Shown: piece after piece, positions 18,269 through 26,375 of the stretch
Layout of the letters: each line of letters starts with the position of its first letter
Position numbering within the stretch: position 1 is the first letter of the stretch
Source: Agrobacterium sp. a22-2
Lineage (GTDB): Bacteria > Pseudomonadota > Alphaproteobacteria > Rhizobiales > Rhizobiaceae
Direction of reading: 5' to 3'
Length of the DNA: 64,000 nt
NCBI RefSeq assembly: GCF_012276985.1
Contig: NZ_JAAXMM010000001.1
Location: forward strand, 248,001-312,000
Position numbers and translations under genes: made by a program
The notes under the pieces: generated by a model
What the model saw: the letters and a program-made list of their open reading frames with translations, nothing else
Databases searched by the model: none
Told to the model about the DNA's origin: nothing

Positions 18269-19121
18269 AACCATACCTCCTGCGGCTCCAGGCCTGAATG
18301 AGATTGATGACCAGCAACATGGAGAAGGAGATCGACAGCATAATCGCCGCAATGGCGGTGGCGGCCGCATAGTTGAACTCTTCCAGGCGGATGACGATCA
18401 GCAGCGGCGCGATCTCCGACACATAAGGAATGTTGCCGGCGATGAAGATGACCGAGCCATATTCGCCGACGCCGCGGGCAAAGGCGAGCGCGAAGCCGGT
18501 GAGAATGGCGGGCGCGAGACCCGGCAGAAGCACCCGGAACACGGTGTGGAAACGGTTGGCGCCGAGCGTTGCCGCAGCCTCCTCCACTTCCCGATCGATC
18601 TCTTCCATGACGGGCTGGACGGTGCGCACCACGAAGGGCAGGCCGATGAACACCAGCGCAATGACGATGCCGGTCGGATTGAAGGCGGCCTTGATGCCGA
18701 TGAGACCGAGAATGCTGCCAACCCAGCCGTTGTGTGCGTAGAGCGCCGCCAGCGCGATGCCGGCAACGGCCGTAGGCAGGGCAAACGGCAGGTCGACCAC
18801 CGCGTCGATGATTCGCCGTCCAGGAAATTCATAGCGAACGATCACCCAGGCGACCACAACGCCGAACACAGCGTTGATCAAGGCGGCGATCAGTGCAGTT
18901 CCGAAGCTCACCCGAAGCGCGTTGACGGTGCGCTCGTCGGTGAGGATCGCCCAGAATTCAGCGCCGCTGAGCGCCGATGTGCGCCAGACAAGGCCGGACA
19001 GGGGAATGAGGATGATGAGGGTCAGGTAGGCGAGGGAAAAGCCAAGCGTCAGTCCGAAACCCGGAATGACGCTTGGCTTTCTGATCCGCCACCCTGCACT
19101 TGCAGTGGTGGATGTCGTCAC
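18258..19121 (-). CDS. cysT: sulfate ABC transporter permease CysT (CysU)
   Basis: First membrane subunit of the sulfate/thiosulfate importer. A GTG start at 19121 is chosen, four bases after the sbp stop. The ATG at 19166 would overlap sbp by 41 bases and adds residues unlike the family. The product is 287 residues, the normal length, beginning [28 protein letters not shown], with about six helices. It contains [37 protein letters not shown] and the coupling loop [22 protein letters not shown]. The gene assignment is firm; the start is moderately sure. Confidence 0.9.
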   Translation of the reverse strand: MTTSTTASAGWRIRKPSVIPGFGLTLGFSLAYLTLIILIPLSGLVWRTSALSGAEFWAILTDERTVNALRVSFGTALIAALINAVFGVVVAWVIVRYEFPGRRIIDAVVDLPFALPTAVAGIALAALYAHNGWVGSILGLIGIKAAFNPTGIVIALVFIGLPFVVRTVQPVMEEIDREVEEAAATLGANRFHTVFRVLLPGLAPAILTGFALAFARGVGEYGSVIFIAGNIPYVSEIAPLLIVIRLEEFNYAAATAIAAIMLSISFSMLLVINLIQAWSRRRYGYGA

Positions 19122-19125
19122 GAAC

Positions 19126-20151
19126 TCAGTTTCCCGGTTTGTAGATCTGGTCGAAGACGCCGCCATCGCCGAAATGCTCAGGCTGTGCCTTCACCCATCC
19201 GCCGAAGATCGGATCGTCGATTGTCACCAGCTTAATCTCAGGCAGCTGCTTGAGCAACTCCGGCTTCACAAGCTCCGGCTTCGACGGCCGGTAGAAATGC
19301 TTGGCGGCGATATTCTGCCCCTCTTCCGAATAGAGATAGGCCAGATAGGCTTCGGCCTGTTTGCGGCTGCCCTTGGCATCGACATTGCCATCGACGACGG
19401 CGACCGGCGGCTCTGCCCGGATCGAGATCGGCGGGGCGACAATGTCAAAAGCATCCGCGCCAAACTCTGCACCGGCCAGATAAGCCTCGTTTTCCCAGGC
19501 CAGCAGCACGTCGCCGATTTCACGCTGGGCAAATGTCGTCAGCGAACCCCGCGCGCCGGTATCGAGTACGGGCGCCCGCTTGAACAGTTCAGAGATATAG
19601 GCCTTGATCTTGTCCTGATCGCCGCCGAATTCCTCGTTCGCCCAGGCCCACGCCGCCAGATAGTTCCAGCGTGCACCGCCGGAGGTCTTGGGGTTCGGGG
19701 TGACGATCGTGACGTCGCCCTTTACCAGATCGCCCCAGTTGTGGATGCCCTTGGGATTGCCCTTGCGCACCAGGAAGACGATCGTCGACGTGTAGGGCGA
19801 AGAATTGTTGGGCAGGCGGGTCCGCCAGTCCTTGGCGATCTTGCCGGTCTTTTCGGCGATGGCGTTGATGTCGCTTTCCAGCGCCAGCGTCACGACATCC
19901 GCTTCCAGCCCGTCGATCACGCCGCGCGCCTGCTTGCCTGAGCCGCCATGCGACTGCTGGATCGTGACGTCCTCGCCAGTCTCGGCCTTCCAATGAGCGG
20001 CGAAGGCGTCGTTGTATTCCTTGTAGAGTTCGCGTGTCGGATCATAGGACACGTTGAGCAAAGTTGTCTGCGCCATGGCGCCGGAGACCGATCCGAGCGA
20101 CAGGCTGACCCCCACAATTGCTGTCATTAACCCTTTGGAAAAACTGAGCAT
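19126..20151 (-). CDS. sbp: sulfate/thiosulfate-binding periplasmic protein
   Basis: Substrate-binding protein that feeds CysTWA. The ATG at 20151 is preferred, with GGGAG eight bases upstream, giving 341 residues; a GTG three codons upstream is possible. A signal peptide ([27 protein letters not shown]) is followed by [17 protein letters not shown]. The motif [27 protein letters not shown] forms the sulfate pocket in this family. Sbp and CysP cannot be told apart by eye. It is the first gene of the transport operon, with an inverted repeat over its promoter. Confidence 0.92.
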   Translation of the reverse strand: MLSFSKGLMTAIVGVSLSLGSVSGAMAQTTLLNVSYDPTRELYKEYNDAFAAHWKAETGEDVTIQQSHGGSGKQARGVIDGLEADVVTLALESDINAIAEKTGKIAKDWRTRLPNNSSPYTSTIVFLVRKGNPKGIHNWGDLVKGDVTIVTPNPKTSGGARWNYLAAWAWANEEFGGDQDKIKAYISELFKRAPVLDTGARGSLTTFAQREIGDVLLAWENEAYLAGAEFGADAFDIVAPPISIRAEPPVAVVDGNVDAKGSRKQAEAYLAYLYSEEGQNIAAKHFYRPSKPELVKPELLKQLPEIKLVTIDDPIFGGWVKAQPEHFGDGGVFDQIYKPGN

Positions 20152-20182
20152 TTCCGTCACTCCCGTTGTGATCTGCCCATTT

Positions 20183-20210
20183 ACTCTACTGACTTAGTAG
20201 AGTTAGTCAA
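20183..20210 (-). promoter_or_regulatory. sbp promoter with overlapping inverted-repeat operator
   Basis: On the minus strand TTGACT (20210-20205) and TAGAGT (20188-20183) are spaced by 16 bases. A perfect 8-bp inverted repeat, ACTCTACT / AGTAGAGT with loop GACTT (20183-20203), covers the spacer and -10 element, a position suited to repression. Its core TCTA-N9-TAGA recurs at 15759 and 23499. Rrf2-family regulators, encoded next door, bind such repeats. Confidence 0.65.
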
Positions 20211-20353
20211 CAAGCCAGGATGCGTTCGCAAAAATCATTCCCTGCGGCGCTGGCCGGGAACTCATTCGTTCTGAAAAAGCCCATGCAGACAAAACAAACG
20301 CGGACAAGACGGGGGTCCTGCGACAAAATGCGGAGCGTCGCTACCGCGAGGTT

Positions 20354-20809
20354 TCAGGCCTTGGCAAGCGCCGGCATCAGACCCTGGCCCTCGTCTTCGT
20401 CGTGCAAAGCATCGGCAATCGTCGTGCCAAACAGCACCGCGCGGGTCTGTTCGGCGACACGGGCAAAGACGTGCCGGATCTCGCAGCTTCCCTCATCCCG
20501 GCAATCGTCGCAGCGGCGATAGGCGGTGATGGACAGGCAGGGCAGCGGCGCGATCGGCCCGTCGATCATTCTGAGGATTTCGCCGAAGGTGATGGTATCG
20601 GCTGCGCGCAGCAGCAGATAGCCGCCCTGCTTGCCACGCCGGCTGGCGACGATGCCGTGATGCTTCATGTCGAGCAGGATCTGCTCCAGGAACTTGCGCG
20701 GAATATTCTGGGACTCGGCGATATCGGCGATCAGGACCGGTTCGGACGGGGTGGCGCGCGCCAAGGCCGTCAGAGCCCGAAGTGCATATTTTGCCTTTTG
20801 CGATATCAT
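20354..20809 (-). CDS. Rrf2 family transcriptional regulator, four-cysteine type (copy 1)
   Basis: Winged-helix DNA-binding regulator of the Rrf2 family, which includes IscR, NsrR and CymR. The 151-residue protein opens with the family signature MISQKAKYALRALTALAR and continues with IPRKFLEQILLDMKHHGIVASRRGKQGGYLL. Cysteines C91, C100, C103 and C109 could bind an Fe-S cluster or sense thiol state. IscR has three cysteines with a different spacing. It lies 57 bases after the SLC13 permease and about 200 bases before sbp, so control of sulfur uptake is likely by context. Confidence 0.88.
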   Translation of the reverse strand: MISQKAKYALRALTALARATPSEPVLIADIAESQNIPRKFLEQILLDMKHHGIVASRRGKQGGYLLLRAADTITFGEILRMIDGPIAPLPCLSITAYRRCDDCRDEGSCEIRHVFARVAEQTRAVLFGTTIADALHDEDEGQGLMPALAKA

Positions 20810-20866
20810 GTCATTCCGCCAAACAGCCAGGATTCCGTCCCGGAAGGGGCGGCCTCATTATCGATT

Positions 20867-22621
20867 CTACAGCCACACCACGGTGATTGCAAAGAAGGCG
20901 ACGAGCAGTACGGCACAGCTAACAGGCCAGCCGGCCCTCGGGAAGTCCGAAAAGCGGTATCCGGCAATTCCCATGGCAATGGTATTGTTATGATGCCCGA
21001 AGGGCGTCAGAAAATCGACCGAAACGCCGATTGCCACGGCAAACAGCAAAGCCTCGACCGGACAATCAAAATGGCGGGCCATCTCGACTGCGACCGGGAT
21101 CAGGACAAGGGCTGCCGAGGCGTTGTTGATGAATGGCGTCAACAGGAAGGCGGAGACCAGCATCAGGCCGACCGCCGCCACCGGCGCATCGCTCGGCATG
21201 GCGCTGGCCAGCCAGCGGGCTATGGATGCGGCCGCCCCGGTGGTTTCGACGGCTGCGGCCAGCGGCATCATCGAGGCCAGCATGATGATGATCGGCCAGT
21301 TGATATCGGCAAGCGCCGCCCGCAGATTGAGCTGCCTCATTGCCAGCAGCACAAGAACCACCAGGCCGAATGCCATTTCGGTGGGCACCAGTTCGAATGC
21401 GGCCAACAGGACACCCAGGGCAAAGACGCCAAGCGACAGCAGGGACGGCGGCGCTTTCCAACGCTCCGCCGAGGGCCAGAGCTGCAGGCTTTCGGCTTCG
21501 CGCAAGGCGGTGGCGACGTCCTTTTGGTCGCCGCGCAGATAGAGGATATCGCCGATTGAAATGCGCTGGTCGACCAGCCGGCCCTCGATGCGCGCCGTTT
21601 GCGTTCCGATGCCGACGACGGAAATGCCGCGGGCGCGAAACACCTCCAGCGTCCGGATGGACGAGCCGACCAGCGTGCTTTCCGGCATGACCACCGCTTC
21701 GAGCAGCGGCGTCCCGTCGTCATGGTCGCGATCGGCATAGGCAAGCGCGCCCGTGTCGATTAGCTTGGTGATCCTGCCCAGTTCACCATTGATGAGCACG
21801 ACATCGCCCGACTGGAGAACGATATCGCCGCGCCGGGCAAACAGATAGCGGCCATCGCGCACGACGGTGTGCAGGCTCAGGTTTTGGCTGCTTTCGATGT
21901 CGGGCAACCGGCAACCGGTCCAACCGGATCCGTCGCGAATACGAAACTCGGCCAGAATCCGTCGCCCGCCGTGCTCGCCCGCCGGTGCTTCGTCCCGTTC
22001 CTCGCCCAAGATCCGCGGCACCCAGAGCACCAGGATCACCAGACCCATGATTGTTGCCGGCACGCCAGCATAAGCGAAATCGAAGAAGCCAAGCGGCTCG
22101 CCCGTGAAATCACGGTTTGCGGCACTGACAATGAGGTTTGCCGGGGTGCCGATCAGCGAGCAGGTGCCGCCAAGCAAGGTGGCATAGGACACCGGCAGCA
22201 ACAGTTTGCGCTGAGACATACCGGTCGAGGCGGCGATCTGAAAGACCATAGGAAGAACGAGCGCCAGGGCGCCGATATTGTTCATGAAGACCGAAACGAA
22301 GGCCGCCAGCGCCGAGAGAGCGACGATAACTGCTATATCCGAGTGTGCGAAACGCAAGATGAAGCGGGTGGCAGGATCCAGCACACGCGAGCGTCCGAGA
22401 ACCTGCACGATGATCAACACTTCGACAACGGTGACGACGGCAGAGCTGGAATAGCCGGAGAAGATGTCGCCGACGGGCACCAGGCCCAGGAGGAAGCCGG
22501 CGGCAACGCCGGCGATGGCAACGAGTTCCATGCGGAACCGTTCGGTTGCGAAGGCCACAAACATTGCGGCCAGCAGGCCAACGATCGCGACCTGGTCAAA
22601 CGCTGGTGCCGTTGCCTGCAT
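20867..22621 (-). CDS. SLC13-type permease with two RCK_C (TrkA-C) domains
   Basis: Inner-membrane anion symporter of the divalent anion:Na+ class, here probably for sulfate by context. The 584 residues show an N-terminal membrane half (about 1-185) with ERFRMELVAIAGVAAGFLLG and VFMNNIGALALVLPMVFQIA. Two soluble RCK_C-like repeats follow (about 205-375, including ARRGDIVLQSGDVVLINGE and DQRISIGDILYLRGDQ). The second membrane half (about 390-584) includes LTPFINNASAALVLIPVAVEMA. It lies between two Rrf2 genes on the same strand. Substrate could also be another dianion or a thiol-linked compound. Confidence 0.87.
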   Translation of the reverse strand: MQATAPAFDQVAIVGLLAAMFVAFATERFRMELVAIAGVAAGFLLGLVPVGDIFSGYSSSAVVTVVEVLIIVQVLGRSRVLDPATRFILRFAHSDIAVIVALSALAAFVSVFMNNIGALALVLPMVFQIAASTGMSQRKLLLPVSYATLLGGTCSLIGTPANLIVSAANRDFTGEPLGFFDFAYAGVPATIMGLVILVLWVPRILGEERDEAPAGEHGGRRILAEFRIRDGSGWTGCRLPDIESSQNLSLHTVVRDGRYLFARRGDIVLQSGDVVLINGELGRITKLIDTGALAYADRDHDDGTPLLEAVVMPESTLVGSSIRTLEVFRARGISVVGIGTQTARIEGRLVDQRISIGDILYLRGDQKDVATALREAESLQLWPSAERWKAPPSLLSLGVFALGVLLAAFELVPTEMAFGLVVLVLLAMRQLNLRAALADINWPIIIMLASMMPLAAAVETTGAAASIARWLASAMPSDAPVAAVGLMLVSAFLLTPFINNASAALVLIPVAVEMARHFDCPVEALLFAVAIGVSVDFLTPFGHHNNTIAMGIAGYRFSDFPRAGWPVSCAVLLVAFFAITVVWL

Positions 22622-22759
22622 CTTGCTCGGTCGCTCCGGCCTTCACGGCGTAATCTTCAAGTCTACATTGTGCAATCACGGCCCGGTCTTAGCAAGTGGT
22701 CAGCACGCCGCGGCACGGCGGCTCGAGGTTGCGGAAAGCGACCGGCAGGCGACGCCAAT

Positions 22760-23224
22760 TCAGCTGGCGCGCTTTTCCATTGGTTCGTCCTGGGTCAAGT
22801 CGTTGAGGCCAGGTGCAGCCACGAATTGCTCAAGCGTCATGGTGTCCAGAATAGCAGCAATGGCGTCGCGGACCTGGGTCATCGAACGCCGCACCTGACA
22901 GGTTTCCGGATCGGCACAGTCGTCACAAGCCTCAAAGGCAGTCCGGCTGGCGCAACGAATCGGCGCCAACGGTCCGTCGATAATTCGAATTGCGTGACCA
23001 ATACGGATCTCGCTGGCGGGATGCGAAAGGGAGTAACCGCCACCTGGCCCCTTTTTGGATCGCAGGATGCCGCCATTGCGCAGTTCCAGCAAAATGGTGT
23101 CGAGGAACTTCTTCGGGATATTGTTGCGCAGCGCGATCTCGCTGATGAATGCCGTTTCTCCCGGACCAAGCTTGGCCAGATCGACGAGGGCCTTCAATCC
23201 GTATTTGCCTTTTTTCGTCAGCAT
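22760..23224 (-). CDS. Rrf2 family transcriptional regulator, four-cysteine type (copy 2)
   Basis: Second Rrf2 protein, 154 residues, beginning MLTKKGKYGLKALVDLAK and with IPKKFLDTILLELRNGGILRSKKGPGGGYSLS. It has C91, C100, C103 and C109, exactly the spacing of the copy near sbp, although most other positions differ, so the two are diverged paralogues. It lies 138 bases upstream of the SLC13 permease on the same strand and may head that transcription unit. Sensing of cysteine, sulfide or Fe-S state is inferred from the family and neighbours. Confidence 0.88.
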   Translation of the reverse strand: MLTKKGKYGLKALVDLAKLGPGETAFISEIALRNNIPKKFLDTILLELRNGGILRSKKGPGGGYSLSHPASEIRIGHAIRIIDGPLAPIRCASRTAFEACDDCADPETCQVRRSMTQVRDAIAAILDTMTLEQFVAAPGLNDLTQDEPMEKRAS

Positions 23225-23606
23225 TGCCGTCTGCTTTCCACACCGCGCCGAGGCGCGCGCCAGCCTAAATCATCCAAGCATGTGTACATCCAACATTGCC
23301 GGATGCTGGTCCACAAGCCTTAAAACCATATAAAAATTATAAATTTCATACGCAAGTTCGTCGCTGGCGATTGTGTCGGGAGAACGGCCCCGCATGCGCA
23401 ATCCGCAGATCTTTGTTGGTCGGACTCCGCTCGGATTTGGATTTTCCAGGAAACCGGATGGAACCTTCGGGCGCGCCATGAATTAAATAGACATATTTTC
23501 TATAAAATATATAGATTTAAAAAATGCTTTACCTACACATGGCATGAAAGAGTCCCTATCTTTTGTAAGCCGACTGAAAACGTCAACGTCTGCAGGAGGA
23601 AAAGAG
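23225..23606. other. AT-rich intergenic region
   Basis: A 382-base divergent region between the second Rrf2 gene and a hypothetical ORF. It contains AT-rich stretches near 23320-23350 and 23480-23520, the latter with the inverted repeat listed separately. A strong Shine-Dalgarno (GCAGGAGG at 23592-23599) lies at its right end. No gene or RNA was recognised. Confidence 0.55.
23499..23515. promoter_or_regulatory. inverted repeat TCTATA-N5-TATAGA
   Basis: Perfect 6-bp arms with spacer AAATA, identical in its arms to the repeat at 15759-15775 and sharing TCTA-N9-TAGA with the sbp site. It overlaps a second palindrome, ATATTTT-CTAT-AAAATAT (23493-23510). It lies 92 bases before the ORF at 23607 and 275 bases before the second Rrf2 gene. 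Confidence 0.5.
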
Positions 23607-24017
23607 ATGCGCCGCCAAAACCCGATTTTGCTGAAGCCTGCGAGCCGTCCGATGGGCCGCAAGGATCATGGCTTGCCCCAGGTCTTTGATCTGAAATCGG
23701 CCCTGCTCGATCTGTCGGGCGGAGTGATGTCCGCGAGTGCCGTAGCCGCAGGTCGCGCCAGACATTGCCGCCTGGACCGGATTTCGCCGAAGAAGAAAAC
23801 CGCCGCTGAGCAGCTTTCGCCACGCTGTGGAGGCGCAGAGGTCAAGAGGACGCGGTCGCGCGGCGCAGGGCCGGGCGTAGTCGACCCGATACGATACCGC
23901 ACGTCAACGGCCTGGGCATGGATTTCAGCACTGGTCGCAGCGCCTGTCGTCGCCATGGCCAATCGTTTCGCGCGGTCGGTCGAACAGGCTAATCCCGATC
24001 ACTGGTATCACGATTGA
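23607..24017 (+). CDS. hypothetical protein
   Basis: A 136-residue ORF beginning MRRQNPILLKPASRPMGRKD, very basic, with no recognised domain. One weakly hydrophobic segment lies near the C-terminus (WAWISALVAAPVVAMANRF). The case for a real gene is the strong Shine-Dalgarno, AGGAGGAAAAGAG, directly before the ATG, and the operator-like repeat upstream. Against it stand the Arg-rich composition and the lack of any known motif. It may be a degraded gene, or the ribosome-binding site may serve only a short N-terminal peptide. Confidence 0.35.
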   Translation: MRRQNPILLKPASRPMGRKDHGLPQVFDLKSALLDLSGGVMSASAVAAGRARHCRLDRISPKKKTAAEQLSPRCGGAEVKRTRSRGAGPGVVDPIRYRTSTAWAWISALVAAPVVAMANRFARSVEQANPDHWYHD

Positions 24018-24071
24018 AGCCGGCAAACGGTTGGGACCTATATCTCGCTGATGAGACGTCGGTTGCTGCCG

Positions 24072-24989
24072 TCAGGAATTACGGGTGAAGTCCTGGGTGT
24101 TCGCCTGATAGGCCTTGGCGATGAAGCCGGCCACGCTGCGGATACGGGGCACATCGCGCAGGTCGCGGTGGCAGACCAGCCAATAGCTGCGCCGAAGCGT
24201 CACCTCGTCCGGCAGAACGATCGCCAGATCAGGATATTTTGAAGCGATGAAATTCGGCAGAACACAGAGGCCAAGGCCGTTGCGGGTGGCCGTCAGCTGC
24301 GCGAAGATGCTGGAACTCTGAAATTTTGCCCTGAGGCCGTGATGCACGTCGCCCAGATAATCGAGACCCGGGGCGAAGATCATGTCCTCGATATAGCCGA
24401 TGAAGGGATGGTCGAGCAGGTCATCGCGCCTGCGGATCGGAGCGCTGTCGGCGAGATAGGATCGTGCGCCGTAGACGTGCAGACTGTAATCGCCGATCTT
24501 TTCGGAGACATAAGGACCGGCCTTGGACGGATCCAGCGCCACCGCCACATCCGCTTCCTTGCGCGACAGCGACATGATCTGCTGGATCGTCACCAGTTCC
24601 AGCGAGATATTCGGGTGGTCTGCCACGAACTCCGTCAGGCGCTCGGTAAAGAAGAAATTGGCAAAACCCTCCGGGGCGCTGAGCCGCACGACGCCGCGCA
24701 AGGTGGTGAGTCCTGAGGAAATATCGGCCTGCAGGCGCTCGGTCTCGGTTTCCATCCGCTCGGCCGTCTCGATGAAGCGCTGCCCGACATTGGTCAGCAC
24801 GTAGCCGCGCGGGTTGCGCTCGAACAGCTTGACCTTCAGGACGAATTCGAGCCGGTCGATCCGACGGGCGACCGTGGCATGACTTGAGCGTAGCTGTCGT
24901 GCCGCTGTGGACAATTGCCCGGTGCGGGCCACCGCGAGAAAGAACTGCAGATCGTCCCAGGTGAACAATGTCCGGTGCTTTTGCGTCAT
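24072..24989 (-). CDS. LysR family transcriptional regulator
   Basis: A 305-residue LysR-type regulator with an N-terminal helix-turn-helix (LQFFLAVARTGQLSTAARQLRSSHATVARRIDRLE, residues 11-45) and a C-terminal effector-binding domain. The ATG at 24989 is chosen because GGAGAAGG stands just upstream; the ATG at 25001 would lie inside that site. It is divergent from the LIV-type transporter operon. Palindromes CTGTTCA/TGAACAG lie in the shared intergenic region, the usual layout for a LysR regulator of the adjacent operon. The inducer is unknown but is probably the imported compound or a catabolite. Confidence 0.9.
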   Translation of the reverse strand: MTQKHRTLFTWDDLQFFLAVARTGQLSTAARQLRSSHATVARRIDRLEFVLKVKLFERNPRGYVLTNVGQRFIETAERMETETERLQADISSGLTTLRGVVRLSAPEGFANFFFTERLTEFVADHPNISLELVTIQQIMSLSRKEADVAVALDPSKAGPYVSEKIGDYSLHVYGARSYLADSAPIRRRDDLLDHPFIGYIEDMIFAPGLDYLGDVHHGLRAKFQSSSIFAQLTATRNGLGLCVLPNFIASKYPDLAIVLPDEVTLRRSYWLVCHRDLRDVPRIRSVAGFIAKAYQANTQDFTRNS

Positions 24990-25000
24990 AGCCTTCTCCA

Positions 25001-25036
25001 TCTGTTCAAAAATGAACAGACCCTGTTTGCAAATAG
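25001..25036. promoter_or_regulatory. palindromic operator beside lysR (site 1)
   Basis: TCTGTTCAAAAATGAACAGA (25001-25020) is a perfect 8-bp inverted repeat with a 4-base centre. An imperfect copy, CTGTTTGCAAATAG, follows at 25023-25036. It lies 11 bases upstream of the lysR ATG. The half-site CTGTTCA recurs in site 2. Confidence 0.65.
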
Positions 25037-25108
25037 CGACCAATGCGGTCTTGCGTCAATCAGACAATTTCGGGAACGTAGCGTCAGGGGAGCAGCTTTG
25101 AGGAGTGG

Positions 25109-25129
25109 CTGTTCACCATTTTTGAACAG
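25109..25129. promoter_or_regulatory. palindromic operator before the LIV-type operon (site 2)
   Basis: CTGTTCA (25109-25115) and TGAACAG (25123-25129) are the same half-sites as site 1 but separated by 7 bases. The centre is about 108 bases from that of site 1 and 33-54 bases before the ATG of the binding-protein gene. Autoregulation plus operon control by the LysR protein is the simplest reading. Confidence 0.6.
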
Positions 25130-25162
25130 ACTCGCAATCTGGCATCTCTGGGAGGAGAAATT

Positions 25163-26368
25163 ATGCGCAAGAATCTTATCGCATCCATGGCACTCGTGCT
25201 GGCAAGCAGCACCTCGGCATTCGCAGATGCGTCGGATGGCAAGGTCAAGATCGGCATCCTGAACGACCAGTCCGGCGTCTATGCCGATTTCGGCGGCAAG
25301 TCTTCGGTCGAAGCGGCCAAGATGGCCATTGAAGATTTTGGCGGCAAGGTGCTGGGCGTGCCGGTCGAGATTGTCGACGCCGACCACCAGAACAAGGCCG
25401 ACATCGCTTCCAACATCGCCCGCCAGTGGTTCGACACCGAGCAGGTCGACGCGATCATGGAGTTGACGACGTCTTCGGTCGCGCTCGCGGTGCAGGCGAT
25501 CGCCAAGGAAAAGAAGAAAATCGACATCGTCACCGGTGCCGCAACCACGGAACTGACCGGCAAGCAGTGCAGCCCCTACGGCTTCCATTGGGCCTATGAC
25601 ACGCACGCCCTGGCCGTCGGCACCGGCGGTGCTCTGGTCAAGCAGGGCGGCGACAGCTGGTTCTTCCTGACCGCCGACTATGCGTTCGGTTATTCGCTCG
25701 AGCAGCAGACCGGCGATTTCGTCAAGGCCAATGGCGGGACGATCACCGGCGCCGTGCGCCATCCGCTCGCCTCCAACGATTTCTCGTCCTTCCTTCTGCA
25801 GGCCCAATCGTCCGGCGCAAAAGTCATCGGCCTTGCCAATGCCGGCGCCGACACCCAGAATGCCATCAAGCAGGCCGCCGAATTCGGCATCACGGCCGGC
25901 GGCCAGCGACTGGCGGCCCTTCTCTTCACCCTGGCCGAAGTGCATGGCCTTGGGCTTGAGGCCGCGCAAGGCCTGACGCTGACAGAGGGTTTCTACTGGA
26001 ACCGCGACGAGGAAAGCCAGAAATTCGGCAAGCGCTTCTTCGACCGCACCGGCAAGATGCCGAACATGGTGCATACCGGCACCTATTCCGCCGTGCTTCA
26101 ATACCTGAAGGCAATCGACAAGGCCGGCACGGATGAGACGGAAGCCGTCTCGAAGGTGCTGCATGAAATGCCGGTCGACGACGTGTTCGGACGCGGCGGC
26201 ACGGTTGGCGCCAATGGCCGGATGTTCCACGACATGTACCTGCTGCAGGTCAAGAAGCCCGGTGAGAGCGACGTTGCCTGGGATTACTACGACGTTCTCG
26301 CCACGATCCCCGGCAAGGAAGCCTATATCGATCCGGCCAAGAGCGGCTGCGATCTGGCTGCGAAGTAA
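25163..26368 (+). CDS. LIV-type ABC transporter substrate-binding protein
   Basis: Periplasmic binding protein of the Leu/Ile/Val-amide family, 401 residues. It has a signal peptide (MRKNLIASMALVLASSTSAFA) and mature start VKIGILNDQSGVYADFGGKSSVEAAKMAIEDFG. The fold-type motifs DHQNKADIASNIARQWFD and FFLTADYAFGYSLEQQTGDFVKANGG are clear. The true substrate cannot be told from sequence; relatives carry branched amino acids, amides, aromatics or short acids. It has a strong Shine-Dalgarno (GGGAGGAGAA) and is first in an eight-gene co-directional run divergent from lysR. Confidence 0.9.
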   Translation: MRKNLIASMALVLASSTSAFADASDGKVKIGILNDQSGVYADFGGKSSVEAAKMAIEDFGGKVLGVPVEIVDADHQNKADIASNIARQWFDTEQVDAIMELTTSSVALAVQAIAKEKKKIDIVTGAATTELTGKQCSPYGFHWAYDTHALAVGTGGALVKQGGDSWFFLTADYAFGYSLEQQTGDFVKANGGTITGAVRHPLASNDFSSFLLQAQSSGAKVIGLANAGADTQNAIKQAAEFGITAGGQRLAALLFTLAEVHGLGLEAAQGLTLTEGFYWNRDEESQKFGKRFFDRTGKMPNMVHTGTYSAVLQYLKAIDKAGTDETEAVSKVLHEMPVDDVFGRGGTVGANGRMFHDMYLLQVKKPGESDVAWDYYDVLATIPGKEAYIDPAKSGCDLAAK

Positions 26369-26375
26369 AGCACAC

